Part shown: piece after piece, positions 24,560-37,000 of the stretch
How positions within the stretch are numbered: the first letter of the stretch is position 1
How the letters are laid out: the number at the start of each line of letters is the position of its first letter
NCBI GenBank assembly: GCA_949592205.1
Contig: CATIUR010000001.1
Location: forward strand, 212,728,250 to 212,792,249
Origin: Helichrysum umbraculigerum
Taxonomy: Eukaryota > Streptophyta > Magnoliopsida > Asterales > Asteraceae
DNA length: 64,000 nucleotides
Direction: 5' to 3'
Made by a program: the position numbers and the translations under genes
The notes under the pieces: model-generated
Told to the model about the DNA's origin: nothing
The model's database searches: none
What the model saw: only the letters and a program-made list of their open reading frames with translations

Positions 24560-25414
24560 TATAATAGAAACTGTGGAGTGAAAAACACGGACAACCTCCT
24601 AGGTTTTTGTCTTTTATTTTTTAGTCTTTAACCCCCAATTTATCATTTTACTCTAACTTCTTCATAAGCATTTTTTTCCCAAAAATAATTTCACCATAAA
24701 ATAACCTTTTTTATTTACTTCAAATTGAGATCCATTATTAATTTTTTTTCCCGTTGATACACAAAGTTATATTCATGAGATGATACACGTATTTACATTT
24801 GTTAGAAGATACACAAAGTTATTCAGAAATTTAAAATACTGATACACAGTTTTAATAATAAACTGATGCATACAAAAAATCGCAGATTACAACTCCATCA
24901 ACACAATCTAGCAGCAAAACTCCGGCGACATAAATTCCGGCGGCACAACTCTGGGAATAGATTGTAAAGTTTCAGATCAAACAAAATAAACGCAACAACT
25001 TCTGGATCTTAGAAGTAAAACGAAAAAACTTTAAGATCAAGCAACAAATAGCTCAAAAAAAGTTCGTTTTGTAACGGTGGTGTTTTCCCGTGAGGATTTA
25101 ATGGATTCGTTCGATGATAGTGTTTCTCGGTGACAGATTTATATCGTAGGTAGAGATGGAATTCGAGGACGGCGGGACGGCGGTGGTAGAGCAGTGGTCG
25201 ACGACGGAGCGGACGAAAGATGTGGTGTCAGTGGCAAATGTGAAAATTGTGCAGATTTGAAAATTGTTGTTCGGAGGTGTGGTGAGGGAGAGAGAGAGAT
25301 AAGCGTGGAAAATAAAAATGTGGGTTAGATCTAGATTTAAAAATAGTGAGTAGTAAAGACGCGTGTCAACTTTTGAGTGGTTCCAACCATTACCACAATA
25401 ACATTTGTTTTTAC
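24560..25414. other. Unassigned AT-rich stretch
   Basis: No gene or repeat boundary is recognised. A 175-residue minus-strand frame (25625-25098) crosses into the neighbouring transposon remnant and has no family features; I treat it as chance. Confidence 0.35.
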
Positions 25415-26515
25415 TTGAACCACCCTCCATAAAGTCAACTATCAAATGTGATGTAATCTTGAAAGAACAAATCAATAAGGCCGGTGCCAACGGCACTTCG
25501 GTTGGGAGTCGGTTTTTCACTGACGATGCCAACGGTTGTTCGGCTCCACCGTCGGTTGAGGTTGTCGGTGGAAGCCGTCGCTTTTTAGACGGGAACGGAC
25601 GGTGGATAGTGGGGCTCAGCTTCATTATTTTATTTTTTTTTTGCTTTTTGACTGTCTGAAATAAAAATAATAATAATAATAATAATTTTTTTTAAACGGC
25701 AATATTACCGTTGGATTAATAAAAAAAAAATTTTCCTACCTTTTTCCACTCTATAGATACATACACACATTCATTCAAATATACACACAACTTTGAATCC
25801 AATTTAATTCAAATATACACACATCTTTCATACTTTCAATTCAAATGTCATCTGATTCCGATAAGGAAGATTTTTACGCCGTCACTCAAATTTTCGATCC
25901 TATCGCTAGACTCAATAAGCTAGACGCGGAAGACACGGATACCGATTCGGACGATGATGCCGAGCCATCAATCCGTATACCTCGTGCACCAAGAAGATAT
26001 TAACTTAGAATTCGAGTATTGTTGTGTCATTTTACATGACATGATAACTGAGGACAATGGACGAAACATGTGTCGACTTGAGGAAGACTATTTGGCGAAC
26101 CCTTAAAATATGCCCCAACGCTCGTGGCAAGAAAGGGTTGAAACATAAATGTGTATGGACAACGAAATACACGACCGTGACGTACATCATCTACTTCGCG
26201 AAGCTCTAATCCAACACATTGCGAACCTCCCACTACACTTCTGTCAAAGACTTAATTAGTCGTATATTATTTTTCAATAAATGTACTTTTTTATTTATTG
26301 TAATGTTTTTAATTTTAATATAAAGTGTTTTTTTTTTTAATTTTGTAGTTTAAATAATAAAAGTAAATAATGTGTGGGGTCCAGAAAAAAACTGAAGTGT
26401 TCACTGTTGGTAGTGAAAAGTTCAGTTTATGTCAGTTTTGTATTCTACTGATGCGGCGCTGATGTGGCACAAACTGAAGTGTTCAGTTTGTGTTCACTAT
26501 TGGGAGTGGTCTAAT
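25415..26515 (+). mobile_element. Internally deleted PIF/Harbinger element
   Basis: The bounds are approximate. Left sequence gaaccaccctccataa near 25418 and the reverse complement of ttgggagtggtc near 26500 look like imperfect inverted termini; a TAA-type target duplication is not clear. The interior carries N-terminal and C-terminal remnants of an ALP1-like/Harbinger transposase with the catalytic middle removed. Repeated ctgaagtgttca motifs occur near the right end. Confidence 0.6.
25845..26259 (+). pseudogene. ALP1-like PIF/Harbinger transposase remnant
   Basis: 25845-26003 is an intact 52-residue start (MSSDSDKEDFYAVTQIF, then an acidic run and AEPSIRIPRAPRRY) ending in TAA, typical of the N-terminus of this transposase family. 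26032-26259 then reads as the C-terminus (LHDMITED, EEDYLANP, NMPQRSWQERVE, DRDVHHLLREALIQHIANLP) with two in-frame stops. The whole DDE nuclease core between them is missing, so it cannot act as a transposase. A translated 52-residue peptide cannot be excluded. Confidence 0.75.
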
Positions 26516-26559
26516 AAAGATTGAACCTATAAATAATTTTCACCAGATCGTGTTGCATC

Positions 26560-26593
26560 TCACACACACACACTATATATATATATATATATA
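26560..26593. repeat. CA then TA microsatellite
   Basis: A short cacaca run followed by about 22 bases of TA repeat. The TIR element starts inside this TA run, and a second TA run lies at its other end. Confidence 0.85.
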
Positions 26594-27206
26594 GTTAGAG
26601 GATCTAAAAAGAAGGGTTTTTTGTGGAGAAAAGGGAGAAGCATTTCTGACCAATCATTTCATTTTAAGGTCAAAGGGCATTTTAGACTTTTCTTATTTTA
26701 TTATTAGGCTTTTATTTATTTATCATTATATTAATTAATATGAAAACTTCTTTCCAATTTGGTGCAACCGTTTTAAATCTCCACTAAAAAAGGAGATAAT
26801 AAACAACAAGATATTCATTTACAAATTCAATATCAGATCTATACAAATGAAATGGCAGGACGTTGATTTACGTGAATTGATTTTTTCAGTGATTCTTCTA
26901 TTATTTACATGAAATATTTAATCGTATAAAATTTATTTCATTCCATTTGTAATTCTGTCACCTATATATCGTTGAAAGCATTTTTGTGGGCATTTGTTCG
27001 TAAGAAGTCTGTGTATTCAATTGGAAGTGGCAAACGATTTTGCCTTGCAAAAAATAAAGGAGATAAACAAACAAAGATTACATTCTCACGGCGTTTTACA
27101 GTTTTGGTGTATGGTAAATTGCGTTGAATCAAAACTAGTTGCATGATATATTTCATCCATTAAAATTTATTTCATTGCATTCTCTTTGTGATAATCGATA
27201 TACTGA

Positions 27207-27328
27207 ACGAGGGTCAATATTGTGGAGAAGTAGGTCATTATAGAACCACTTGTTCACAAAAAGCGATCGACGATGCAGCCAAAAGAAACAGTGGCACGAA
27301 TGAAGAACCCTCTTCGGAAAATGATTAG
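27207..27328 (+). pseudogene. Possible FAR1/MULE transposase C-terminal remnant
   Basis: One frame reads YCGEVGHYRTTC, a zinc-knuckle-like pattern lacking one expected Cys, then SQKAIDDAAKRN and an acidic tail to TAG at 27326-27328. This resembles the C-terminus of FAR1-related MULE-derived proteins. Nothing upstream is recognisable as the transposase core. Weak evidence. Confidence 0.4.
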
Positions 27329-28714
27329 ATGTTTAGTATAAACGTATTGTTCTTTTTACATTTTTTGTGGCCTATGTAGGGCTAGATGTACGCAAAATTG
27401 TCATCAGAAACGTTGTATAAAGTTTTTTCTTTTTCTCTGCATACACGTTGTCTCTGTATAACAACAGGTAGTTTCCCATTGTTTTTTGACACACATGGTC
27501 ACATAAATTTGTATAGTGATTCGATAACATTACTCATTGATTCATTTATTTTACCACAACGATTCAACCACATAACCCATTGATTCAAACTTATTATAAT
27601 ATCAATCAATTGGTCTAACACATTGAACCAACAGTTAATGTTTGTCTGCTTCATTACTTTGTAATCAATTGTTTCACTATTTAATAAGTGAATCAACTGT
27701 CGAATACAATGTTGGAGCAATTATTTCACGCTGTAACGATGTTATATTAACACAACTTTACTACATCCACACAACTTACTAAAAACTATATATAACACCT
27801 TTTATAAAAAGTAAGGCGATGTATTTTTTTTACCTGAATCTCATGTATATGCTCATAATAAATAGCCGCTAATTCACCTCATGCACAAGTAATTATACTT
27901 TGATCCAAAAAATAATTCACAATGAATATGCTTCTATATTTATGGGTTCAGCATCGAGTAACATAATAAAAGCATCCTTATTCCCATTTACTAAACCACA
28001 AACACTTTTACTCTAGCGTTTGACAAACATGACATCGTTAGTACTGCTTTCTATTAGATGATTGTATGCATGAACCCTTATTCAATTGGAAGTATACTTA
28101 GATGCACTAAAGGCTACACAATGATGCTGCACTTTAATGCAACGATTCATATAGTAACAAAATATGATTCAACATCGCCATACGTTTATTTAATCTTCCC
28201 TTTAGAACACCTACCAACATTTTGTTAGACACATAATTATGCAACTTACACTACACAAACATTCAACACTACACAGACGCAAAACACATTAAACCGTAGA
28301 CCTTAAATCTCCAACCAACTAACATTTAACCAACCACGATTCAGTAAAAGATACACTATGATGCTGTTTTTTCGTATACTGATTCAGCACATAATAAAAA
28401 ACATCGCAAAACCCCCATACGTTTTTTACACCTCTTGTTAGAACTCCTAGAAACCTATAATTGCAAACATAGTCATGCACCAGAAGCGTAACCAACACAC
28501 AGGTTATCAAAAATTAATATGTAGACTTTAAATCCCCAACCAAGTAACTATAAAATTAATAAACGTTACAAAAATACATTCAATAAAAGTATAGTCACTA
28601 GACTATCCAAAGTTTTCACCAAACAACCAAATTCCAAATGAATTCATTTGTGTCCTTAAATTATTGGATATACCTACTGAATAGTGTGCCAACCTCCACA
28701 ATCATGACATGCCA

Positions 28715-29741
28715 TCAGTTGCCGAAAACCGCCAACCTTTCTACCCTTACTTGATCAGCCACCTGCTTCACAATTGCCCTTTTTAAAACAGTAGCCTCAC
28801 AAGCGACTCTCACTTTCTTCTTCTCGTCTACCCTTTTTCGTTTCTGGCTTTTGGATAACTTTGGAGGTGGTGTCATGAAATCATCATCCGATTCATCGCA
28901 CCGTTGTCTGGTTTTGCCTGCATGATTTACACCAAACTATTAATCATAATAGTATACTCGCATCAATAACTCATAAATACACCACGCATACAGACTATTC
29001 ATATTTTTCAAGTTTGTTTTAAAAGCCATTGACTATAAAAAAAAATATACCAATGTTAAGCATACTACATAAGTCACACAAACATTCGCTAAAATATTTA
29101 CACACATGAATAATAGCTACACTATGCATCTGTTTTTTCCCCATGAATTATCAACCCACTGATTCAGTTTCCCTACTGCAATGATTCAATGAACTGTTTA
29201 TTCTGATTCAAAATTTGAAACCTTTGATTCTCTTTTTATAAGCAACTGAATCATTTACTTATGCACACAATGACTCAGTTGCACATTTGTTCAATTTTTC
29301 TAATGAGACCTTACAGAAAATGCTAGCTACAAAATTATGTATTTAACAAATAAAAAATGATTCAGTTATAAACTTATTTTAATCACCTAGTACACGGAAT
29401 AAAACTAGGCCGGGCACATTCGACCTACATAAACATATTCTACCTTATGATGAACTAATTTTGCCACATTAAACAACTTATGCCTATTCAATTTTATTAA
29501 AGCATCATAAGCATAACTTATAACCTATTTGCCATCATGATTCGGAACAACAACATACCTTAATATTTTACCCCTAATCCGTTAACATACACACCTTAAT
29601 CAAACACTATTTTAATAACAAAAACCGTATTTTGAATCACACAAAATCCAAACTTACAGAATCATGAAATGTAGGTAAAAAAAACAACAATTATCGCATA
29701 CCTACAGAACTCGCATGTGCCTGAATCTTTGATTTCTTCAT
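28715..29741 (-). CDS. Hypothetical 80-residue basic protein in the TIR element
   Basis: Exon 1 (29741-29702, MKKSKIQAHASSV) and exon 2 (28917-28715) join in phase at gtag|gtatg and catgcag|gcaaa, giving 80 residues ending VFGN. The protein is strongly basic, with KSQKRKRVDEKKK forming a likely nuclear localisation signal, after an acidic ESDDD and a TPPPK motif. I do not recognise the family. Its position inside a TIR element suggests an accessory or C-terminal transposon protein. It may be the end of a longer lost gene. The overlapping plus-strand frame (29740-30075) is its antisense and is not called. Confidence 0.45.
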
Positions 29742-30159
29742 GTTTCTTCAGAACCCACAACCTCAAATTCAATATTTTGTTTTCGATTCTGAAAAAAATC
29801 AGCGGTGCTCATGCGATTCAAGAGGAGATGCAATAGCGCAAATCAGCAGCAATTATAAAATTGAAATTTTAGGGTTTTCGATTGAAGATTTGTGCGCCGA
29901 TTTTAGGGTGCAGAATTTAGAGAATCAATTGATTGTTTTGCATAGAATTCGGATGGTTAATACGAACAAAAGAAACAATAATTTAGTTTCCTTGAATATA
30001 TTTCTGACGAATAGACTTTTTTACCCCTGCTGCATCCGACTTCCGCCCAATTTTAAAGAGTTTTTGGTTGACTAATCTGGGCCTTTGAATTCATGATCTA
30101 ATGGTCAGGATTTCTTCTCCCATTTCTCCACTTAAAAAGATTTCTCTCTTGATCCCAAT

Positions 30160-30161
<2 letters not shown>

Positions 30162-30205
<44 letters not shown>
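30162..30205. repeat. TA microsatellite
   Basis: About 40 bases of TA repeat directly at the right end of the TIR element, mirroring the TA run at its left end. Confidence 0.9.
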
Positions 30206-30206
<1 letters not shown>

Positions 30207-30345
30207 AAAAGTCAACCCTAGAATCTAACCTACCCCACATAATATATACATCAAATATTCACACGAATATATACATGCCTACCACGAGGCTTGAATCCAC
30301 AACCTCTTGGTTCAAGGTTCCTCACATACCGCTTGGCCAAATACC
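30206..30345 (-). repeat. tRNA-like SINE candidate
   Basis: On the minus strand ttggccaagcgg matches a tRNA A box and gtggattcaagcct is close to a B box, about 45 bases apart, as in tRNA-derived SINE heads. The body would run left toward the TA repeat. It is not a functional tRNA: no cloverleaf acceptor stem can be closed by eye. Confidence 0.4.
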
Positions 30346-30681
30346 CTTTGGTATCTCACACATTATATACATATTACTTTTTCTCATATTGACTAATGAG
30401 TTCCTTCTATACCACTAGGCGATAAGCCTTTTGGTGGGCTCAACGGTGTGCAATCAACTTAAAGTTTAACATAATTAAAGCCGTCAAGGCAAGCTCAAGT
30501 TTGCATTCATCGATCTCGTTATTTACATCATTATAAGTACTTTGTACTCCTAAAATACCTCACAACTATTGATTTATATAAGAGGAAGTGGTAGTTAATA
30601 GCAGGTGAAACATTTGGCTAGCCGGCCGTGTGGCCATAGTACATGTTTGTTTGTTTTTTTATTTTAACCTAATATGTTATA
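30346..30681. other. Unassigned spacer
   Basis: AT-rich, with no gene or repeat boundary recognised. Confidence 0.3.
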
Positions 30682-31425
30682 CTAGACTTTAAACCCGTGT
30701 ATACACATGGGCTGTTGATTTTTAATATGAAATTTTGTATTTATTATTTTGTTTCTAATAATAAAGTGTATAAATTAATATGTATATTAAACATTTATTT
30801 AGATTCATGATAATATTACTTTTTGTAAATGGATTTATACAAGTAGTGATTAAAAATTTAAAAGTTTTTGAAACCAAGTAAGCGTAAGCAAAAAAATTAA
30901 TTATTTTAAGTCTATATTAACCTTTTCGAGTAATTTTATTCATACTCGGTGAATTGAAAATAGAAACATTACAGATCGATTGGATAATGTTTTAGTTAAT
31001 GAATTAATTTTTTTTATATGTGACTAGTTGGTTAAAAAATATTATTTTTCAATAAGTTACAATTAATATGCCGAAGCGTTTAGAAAAATTATTTAATTAT
31101 ATTAAATTAAAACCCTTTAGTCAAGATCATAATTTTTCTAATTAAACATGTACATAAGTTAATTACATTAATTAATACTAACTTACATTGAGTGCTCGGC
31201 AAGATCTTCAATCTTCTACTCATTGCCAAAGTACGAGCGAACTTATCATGAACTTCTTTTCTTCTTTCTTGAATTCGGCTACTACGGAATACGTTAGGTA
31301 TCCACCTTTGATTCACGGTTGAATGGACAGTAGTATCCAAAGTGTATACTAATAACCCTAACCAAGAACGCGATCAAATCACGAGCTCAAGAACTCCTAT
31401 AGGGGTTGGCCGAATTTTCGGCATG
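30682..31425 (-). mobile_element. Helitron 3' part (minus strand), 5' end not found
   Basis: On the minus strand a hairpin (cccatgtg-tatacacggg), tttaaagt, then CTAG at 30685-30682 with T after it is a Helitron 3' end of the same kind as A and B. Its 5' end is not found before the LTR at 31426, so the LTR element may have inserted into it. A minus-strand frame at about 31340-31190 (containing RWIPNVFRSSRIQERRKEV) ends near a GTAAGT donor and may be a captured exon of unknown origin. Confidence 0.6.
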
Positions 31426-33991
31426 TGTAACATCCCGAAATCTTGAAAATGATTAGTAGATCATATAAATTATTAATTAAATGATTTTTGATTATGAATT
31501 TGTTGTTGGAAAATATTAATAATATAATAATAGATAAAAGAGTTAATTAAATACAATTATATGACTATTGGATAGTTGGATTTTAATTGCAAGTAAAAAC
31601 TTCATCTAGGGACTATTATGCAAATAACAATAGTTGAGGGAGGTTTATTGGCAAAATATCTAAACATGTGATTAACCAGGGGATTAGGGAACCCCAATCT
31701 CATTCCTGCCATTTAAGACTCCAAGGAAAAGACAAAAACAACTTTGATGGTGATAAGGGGTTCGATGATGAAATCGAAGAGATAAACACGATAAAATCCG
31801 TCAACCGATCATAGTATTCACCGAGGTAGATTGCTTATTTATATTGATGGTTTATGTATTCTTTTTGATGGTTTAAGGGATGAATAATTTCTGTAAAATT
31901 TGTTTTCTAGAGGTGTGTGTGTGAGAACTAAAGATTGATTAGTTACATGACGATTTACACGATTGTTGATTCTAAGGAAATCAGTAACTTTATAAAATCG
32001 TGTAAAATCAAATAAAAACCTTTTTAACCTGAAATTTGGTTTCCAAGTAGAAAATGACATTCTCTAAACATTTTCAGTTTTGACTTTCTGCTAATTCCGA
32101 CTTTAAAAGGGTCAAACGAATCGATTTTTATAACCGGACAACTTGTTAACGAATGCAGCAACATGTGTTTTGATCGAATAGATCATTATATAATCGAATT
32201 AAAGTCCTAGAGCTTTGAAACTTTGGATGAAACTAGGTTTCTATGTTGAAGATAGGTCTGCAAATGTTTTTCGAAAATTGTCATGTATAAATGGTCATAT
32301 TAATTCATGTTTGAAAGGGTGAAAGCTAGACGAGTTGAAATCGTGTAAAAGAAAAATGGTACTACTTGTAAGCTCCTCAATTTATCCGTTTCCTTACTCC
32401 TTTACTCACCAGTAAGGCTATTAAAACTAAAACTTCACATTTAAATTACCATAGCTATGTTTAAATTGGTGGAGTTATAAGAAGATCTAAGGATCATTGG
32501 TTCTTAATTATAAAAGTTCACGTACTTGGTTCTCAAATGTAATGGGTCGGTGGAGCCACTTGGGATAATTAAGAAGCAAGCTCTTTAATATGTAGAAGGC
32601 TTCAAATGACTAAAACATATGCATGACATGTCTTCAAGCATACCAACATAATACGTATATAATGCATGAGGACTTTGATAGTCATAATCAGATGGAGAGT
32701 GTTGGATATAGATCATGCACTTCAGCTAGACTAGTTTAATATGCGTAGTTTTAAACATAGTTTCTTGATATATTGATTATTGTATAGGTGATCAAGCTCA
32801 TGCAAAGGATTATATTGCACTGAATATGTATCAAATTAAGGTAGGATCAAGTTTACGAAAACTGGATGCACGATCAAAACGATATGATTTCATAAGTTTA
32901 ACTTGTATTATGTAATTATACTTGTTATTCTTTAACGAACGATTATTATATTGCCATGACTTACGGGTTTAACTGGGAAACGATAATTGTATGAGGGATG
33001 GGAAATCATGGTTGTATATTGGATCATACATGTATGTTGTAACTTCTTTGGATTAAATGTACTCGTTGTTTGATGCTAGTACACTAGACATATTTGAATG
33101 ACACTTAGGATTCACGACACGATTAGGAGCCCTAGCTATATGTGAACTTAACGAACAATAATGAAACTTGAACAATAACGAAGAATAAACTTAACGAACA
33201 GATTAGATATATCTCGGTGACTCCCGAAAGGGTTTCATGATGTTTACCCGTGAGGGGGCATTACTTTATGATCATAGCGTAGGATATCTAGACTCTGTCC
33301 TGTAGCACCACCCGATTTACGATTACAATTACGATACGGGGATGAACGAATCAGTAGTGACGTGTCATTCCCTGACGATTACGATTACGATAATGAAAAC
33401 GATAAGATAACAATATACGAATCGAATATGATAACGAATACGAATACGATTACGATAGGCACGACTTTAGGATATTATGGTTATATGATATCTTGCTTTG
33501 TCCTTAACCGATTATATTGTCACGATTATATGATTATTCATTACCCGGTTTGTATTGTTATAAATTATGATAATTGTTACTCATGATATACAACAATTAT
33601 ACGATTGTTTTAATTGGATTTGTTTTCTAACAAACCCATTATACTTACTTAGCTTTTTAAGCTAACACTTGCTTTTATATTTGCCCGATAGTGTATTCCG
33701 TGAAGGTTAGAAAGCTATACGATTACATATACGAGTGAGATGGGTAGCTTGCTTAAAAATATAAGGAGTTATGCCTTAGCTCACATACGAATTAATTATG
33801 TAATGGATTAGTTATATTTCATTGGGTTTTGTTATACTGTTGTAATGATATGAGTTATGTAACACTATTAACAGGACTTAACCAACTTTTTTTATTGGCT
33901 TTTATCTATATATTGGGACTTCCGCATTGACTATGATTATTCATTAATTTTTTTTTGAAAACTCATATTTTGTAAAAATCAGGGTGTTAGA
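31426..33991 (+). repeat. LTR A of three-LTR non-coding element E1
   Basis: It starts tgtaacatcccg and ends gggtgttaga just before a primer-binding site. About 2566 bp. A run of cgattacga/acgaat-type short repeats lies at about 33310-33470. Two further same-strand copies are at 36494 (broken) and 62532 (running off the window). No target duplication can be paired because the far end is outside the window. Confidence 0.85.
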
Positions 33992-36493
33992 AGTTGGTAT
34001 CAGAGCATTTGTTTAAGTGAACTAGGTATTTCGATTAGGTATCTAGACTTAAACCAGAAATGCTAAACAAACGAAATGACTTCAGTAAAATTTAAGGTCA
34101 AAGTTTAAAAAGAAAGACTTTAAAAAGTCAAAACATGGCACTTTGGGTGGGACGGAGGTAGTATATAATAAAGAAAGAATACAAAACGATACAAATAAAA
34201 GGATATTAATGCAGTTATTATACCCATGTGGCTAATACTCAACAGTACTTACCATTCAAATGGTATAAGTATGAGTATATAATACGTGTCAGAACTGAAA
34301 ACTATACCACGCGGTGGTAATGTCACAAGCTGAATTGGCTAGTCATTAAATCTATACGAGTTAAATGATTTAATGATAAGTATATGTTTTATGACACGAT
34401 TACAATCTCATAAGGTTAACCAGCTATTGAATACGACTATAGGAGAGTTATAAACATAACAACCATGGAAACAAGAGTCGATAAGACAAAGAACAAAAAT
34501 GAGTAAACTTTCACCTAAATGAAAGTTTCAATATATATATAAAATGATGTGATCCATCTACGCTGTAAGATACAATATTGGTAGTGAGTACATTAATGTA
34601 AGATATATTCAAAATATGGGGGCCCACGTATTTTAAATATATCATTACATTGGTGGGTCACATGACCACGTTGTAATGATCGATGTTTTTGGAACGTCTA
34701 AAACGATAATATTCATAATCACAAACTGTTCAAATTAGCATTAAATGACCGTGCGGTCCATGCTAATTTGATACTGAAATATATGGAAAATTAAACAGTA
34801 CATTCAATGTACGTAACGAAAGCCAAATGAAAATTACATACATTCTCGACGATGTTGCATCATACCTTGGGGTAAAACTCGAGTTTCATAAAAATGACGA
34901 CTTTTGTGAGCATGTGGTTCATACCATATGGATTAAAAAAATTTGAATAATTAGAAAGAAAAAAATATATTGTTTTATGTTGATTTCCACTTTATATAAT
35001 GCACCGGAATTAAGAGTCTCATATGAGTTAAACATGTGAGGTCCTTCCTTACACAGTACATTAAATTTGAATTACAATGATATGACAATAATATTATAAA
35101 CATAGGATAAGATAATAATGTTTATAAAAACAATAGACAATGAATTATATTTACTTATATATGAAATCAATTTACTAGAAAATTCGTATATAACTAAAAC
35201 GAATCATATCAGTTTGAAATTTGGTACCTTGGTAAAATAATATGTTTTCTACAAAGTTGTAGCTTTAATTTTTCGCTAATTTAGACTCGAACTAGGTCAA
35301 ACAAGTCATTTAATGAAACTGGAAAGATTTTACCTGAATTGCGAATTGAGGCACTTTCACAAATCATATTATATAAAGTTTAAGTTGAGATCAAATTACT
35401 TCTGGAAAATGCTTGATGAAGAATGAGATTAGAATATTTCAAGGTTGAGTTCTAACTAAGAGTCTTGGATTTGTGATGATCGGAAAATAATGAGAAGGAT
35501 AAACAAAACTTAGAAATCAAACAGAGGGCTTAAGAAATTATATTTAGAGTAATAGTGGTCTAGGAGTAACGTAATGAGCCAATGTAACCTTGAGTCATTG
35601 TTCTCACTCTAGTTGCAGTAGTTATTATATACACACGTAAAATAGTAAATGGACATTCGATTTTAATTGGTTTAAATATTACAAACACCATTGTGATTGG
35701 TTCTCAAAGTGAATCAACGACATCAAGAAATATCATAAATGATAAATGAGGTTGGAACACAACATCAATGTCATTTGAAAAATTTATTGTTTGAAGAATG
35801 GGAACAGCTAAAGAAGAAAAGAAAAAATATAGCTAGGTTGATGGATGGCTAAATAAGCTAATTTCCGTTATTCATTATACGTACACCTTTTCAAATGATC
35901 GAGAAGAGCGGAAGGAAAGTCATGGATATTGATGAGTAGACGGAATTGTGTACGTATCTGTAAATGTTAACGGAAAAAAAAAAAGAAAATTTAATGTTGA
36001 ATGCCTAAGGAGAGTTTCGTTGAAAACTATGCAATAGACAAGTAATGTTGGTGCACAATTAAAGCGTAAAAATTGAACTAGATCACCAAAGGCAATGAAA
36101 TAAAAGTATTTGAGTCGCCAGTGATTACTAGTTGTAAAAATTTACAAACATTTAGCCGATTGAAACCAAGCTCAATATCAAGAGGCCGACGTAGCTATCC
36201 TATAAATACATGACCAATGAATCAATTAAGATAACGTAAGTATCTTGCAAAATTGTTATTGTATAAATACAAACTAATGATTGACCAAATGAACCAAAAG
36301 CATGATATAGTCAACCTAGTGAATTGAAGTTTTATAGTACCTAATATTCAAGATTCTTAATTAAAATAATCCAATTTATATGTCCGTAAGAATACAAAAA
36401 CGAAAGTGAACACTAACACGAAGAACACAAGCATCTGTACGACTTAAGGAAAATGTGATTCGGAGGACGGAATCCTTTTAAGGAGGGGAGAAT
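33992..36493 (+). mobile_element. Internal region A of E1, non-coding (LARD-like)
   Basis: It begins agttggtatcagagc, a primer-binding site matching initiator tRNA-Met, and ends with a purine tract (tttaaggaggggagaat) directly before LTR B. Between them are 2.5 kb with no reading frame of note, so the element depends on partners. It is collinear with internal region B at 59502-62531. A truncated Stowaway end is present at about 34091-34161. Confidence 0.8.
34091..34161. mobile_element. Truncated Stowaway MITE end
   Basis: Only the right half survives, ending cactttgggtgggacggagg then tag and TA. The complete copy at the same site of internal region B is at 59945-60198, so the left half and some flanking element sequence were deleted here. 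Confidence 0.75.
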
Positions 36494-37000
36494 TGTAACA
36501 TCCCGAAATTTCAAAAATGATTAGTAGATTATATAAATTATTAATTAAATGATTTTTGATTATGAATCTGTTGTTTGATAATTATTCATAATATAATAAT
36601 AGATAAAAGAGTTAATTAAATACAATTATATGACTACTAGTTTAGGACCCGTGAAATTCGCGTAATCGTCCATGAAAAATATTTAAGTACCTGTATTCAT
36701 AGCTGTATAATTGTTATTATTATTTTGAGTTTTATATACTATATATACAAAAAATTTTATATATAATTAAATAGCGTACACCTCATTAGTGAACCTTATA
36801 CCATATGCTATTATATTTGAATTTTCATGATTATTACATTTTATTTTTATATGATATGAAAACAAGAAATTGTTTTTATCTTTAACGTACCGAAACTTTG
36901 AATTAGTTAATTAAAAAGTTAAATTGTTAGCTTTCTAGATTTGAAATCTTGAATATATTATAGTTTATGGTATTTTGATATCGTTTTTTTTTTTCTGTGT

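Larger units (their letters stand above)
26594..30161. mobile_element. TIR element in TA repeats (Mutator-like, tentative)
   Basis: The ends are imperfect inverted repeats of about 70 bases: both contain gtggagaaa and gggagaag followed by tctgacc or cctgacc, and the outermost bases are ggatc-like next to TATATA on both sides. The interior has a plus-strand FAR1-like zinc-knuckle remnant (27207-27328) and a possible two-exon minus-strand gene (28715-29741). Convergent genes between TIRs recall MuDR-type elements, but no transposase core is visible and the superfamily call is tentative. Confidence 0.55.

Noticed and set aside
25098..25659. 175-residue minus and 84-residue plus frames
   Set aside because: They overlap each other on opposite strands, have no recognisable domain, and span a transposon edge.
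29740..30075. 111-residue plus-strand frame
   Set aside because: It overlaps the TIR element end and the antisense of the minus-strand exon 1; no family similarity is seen.
30274..30345. Functional tRNA gene on the minus strand
   Set aside because: Only box A and box B resemblance; the stems do not close, so a SINE head is more likely.
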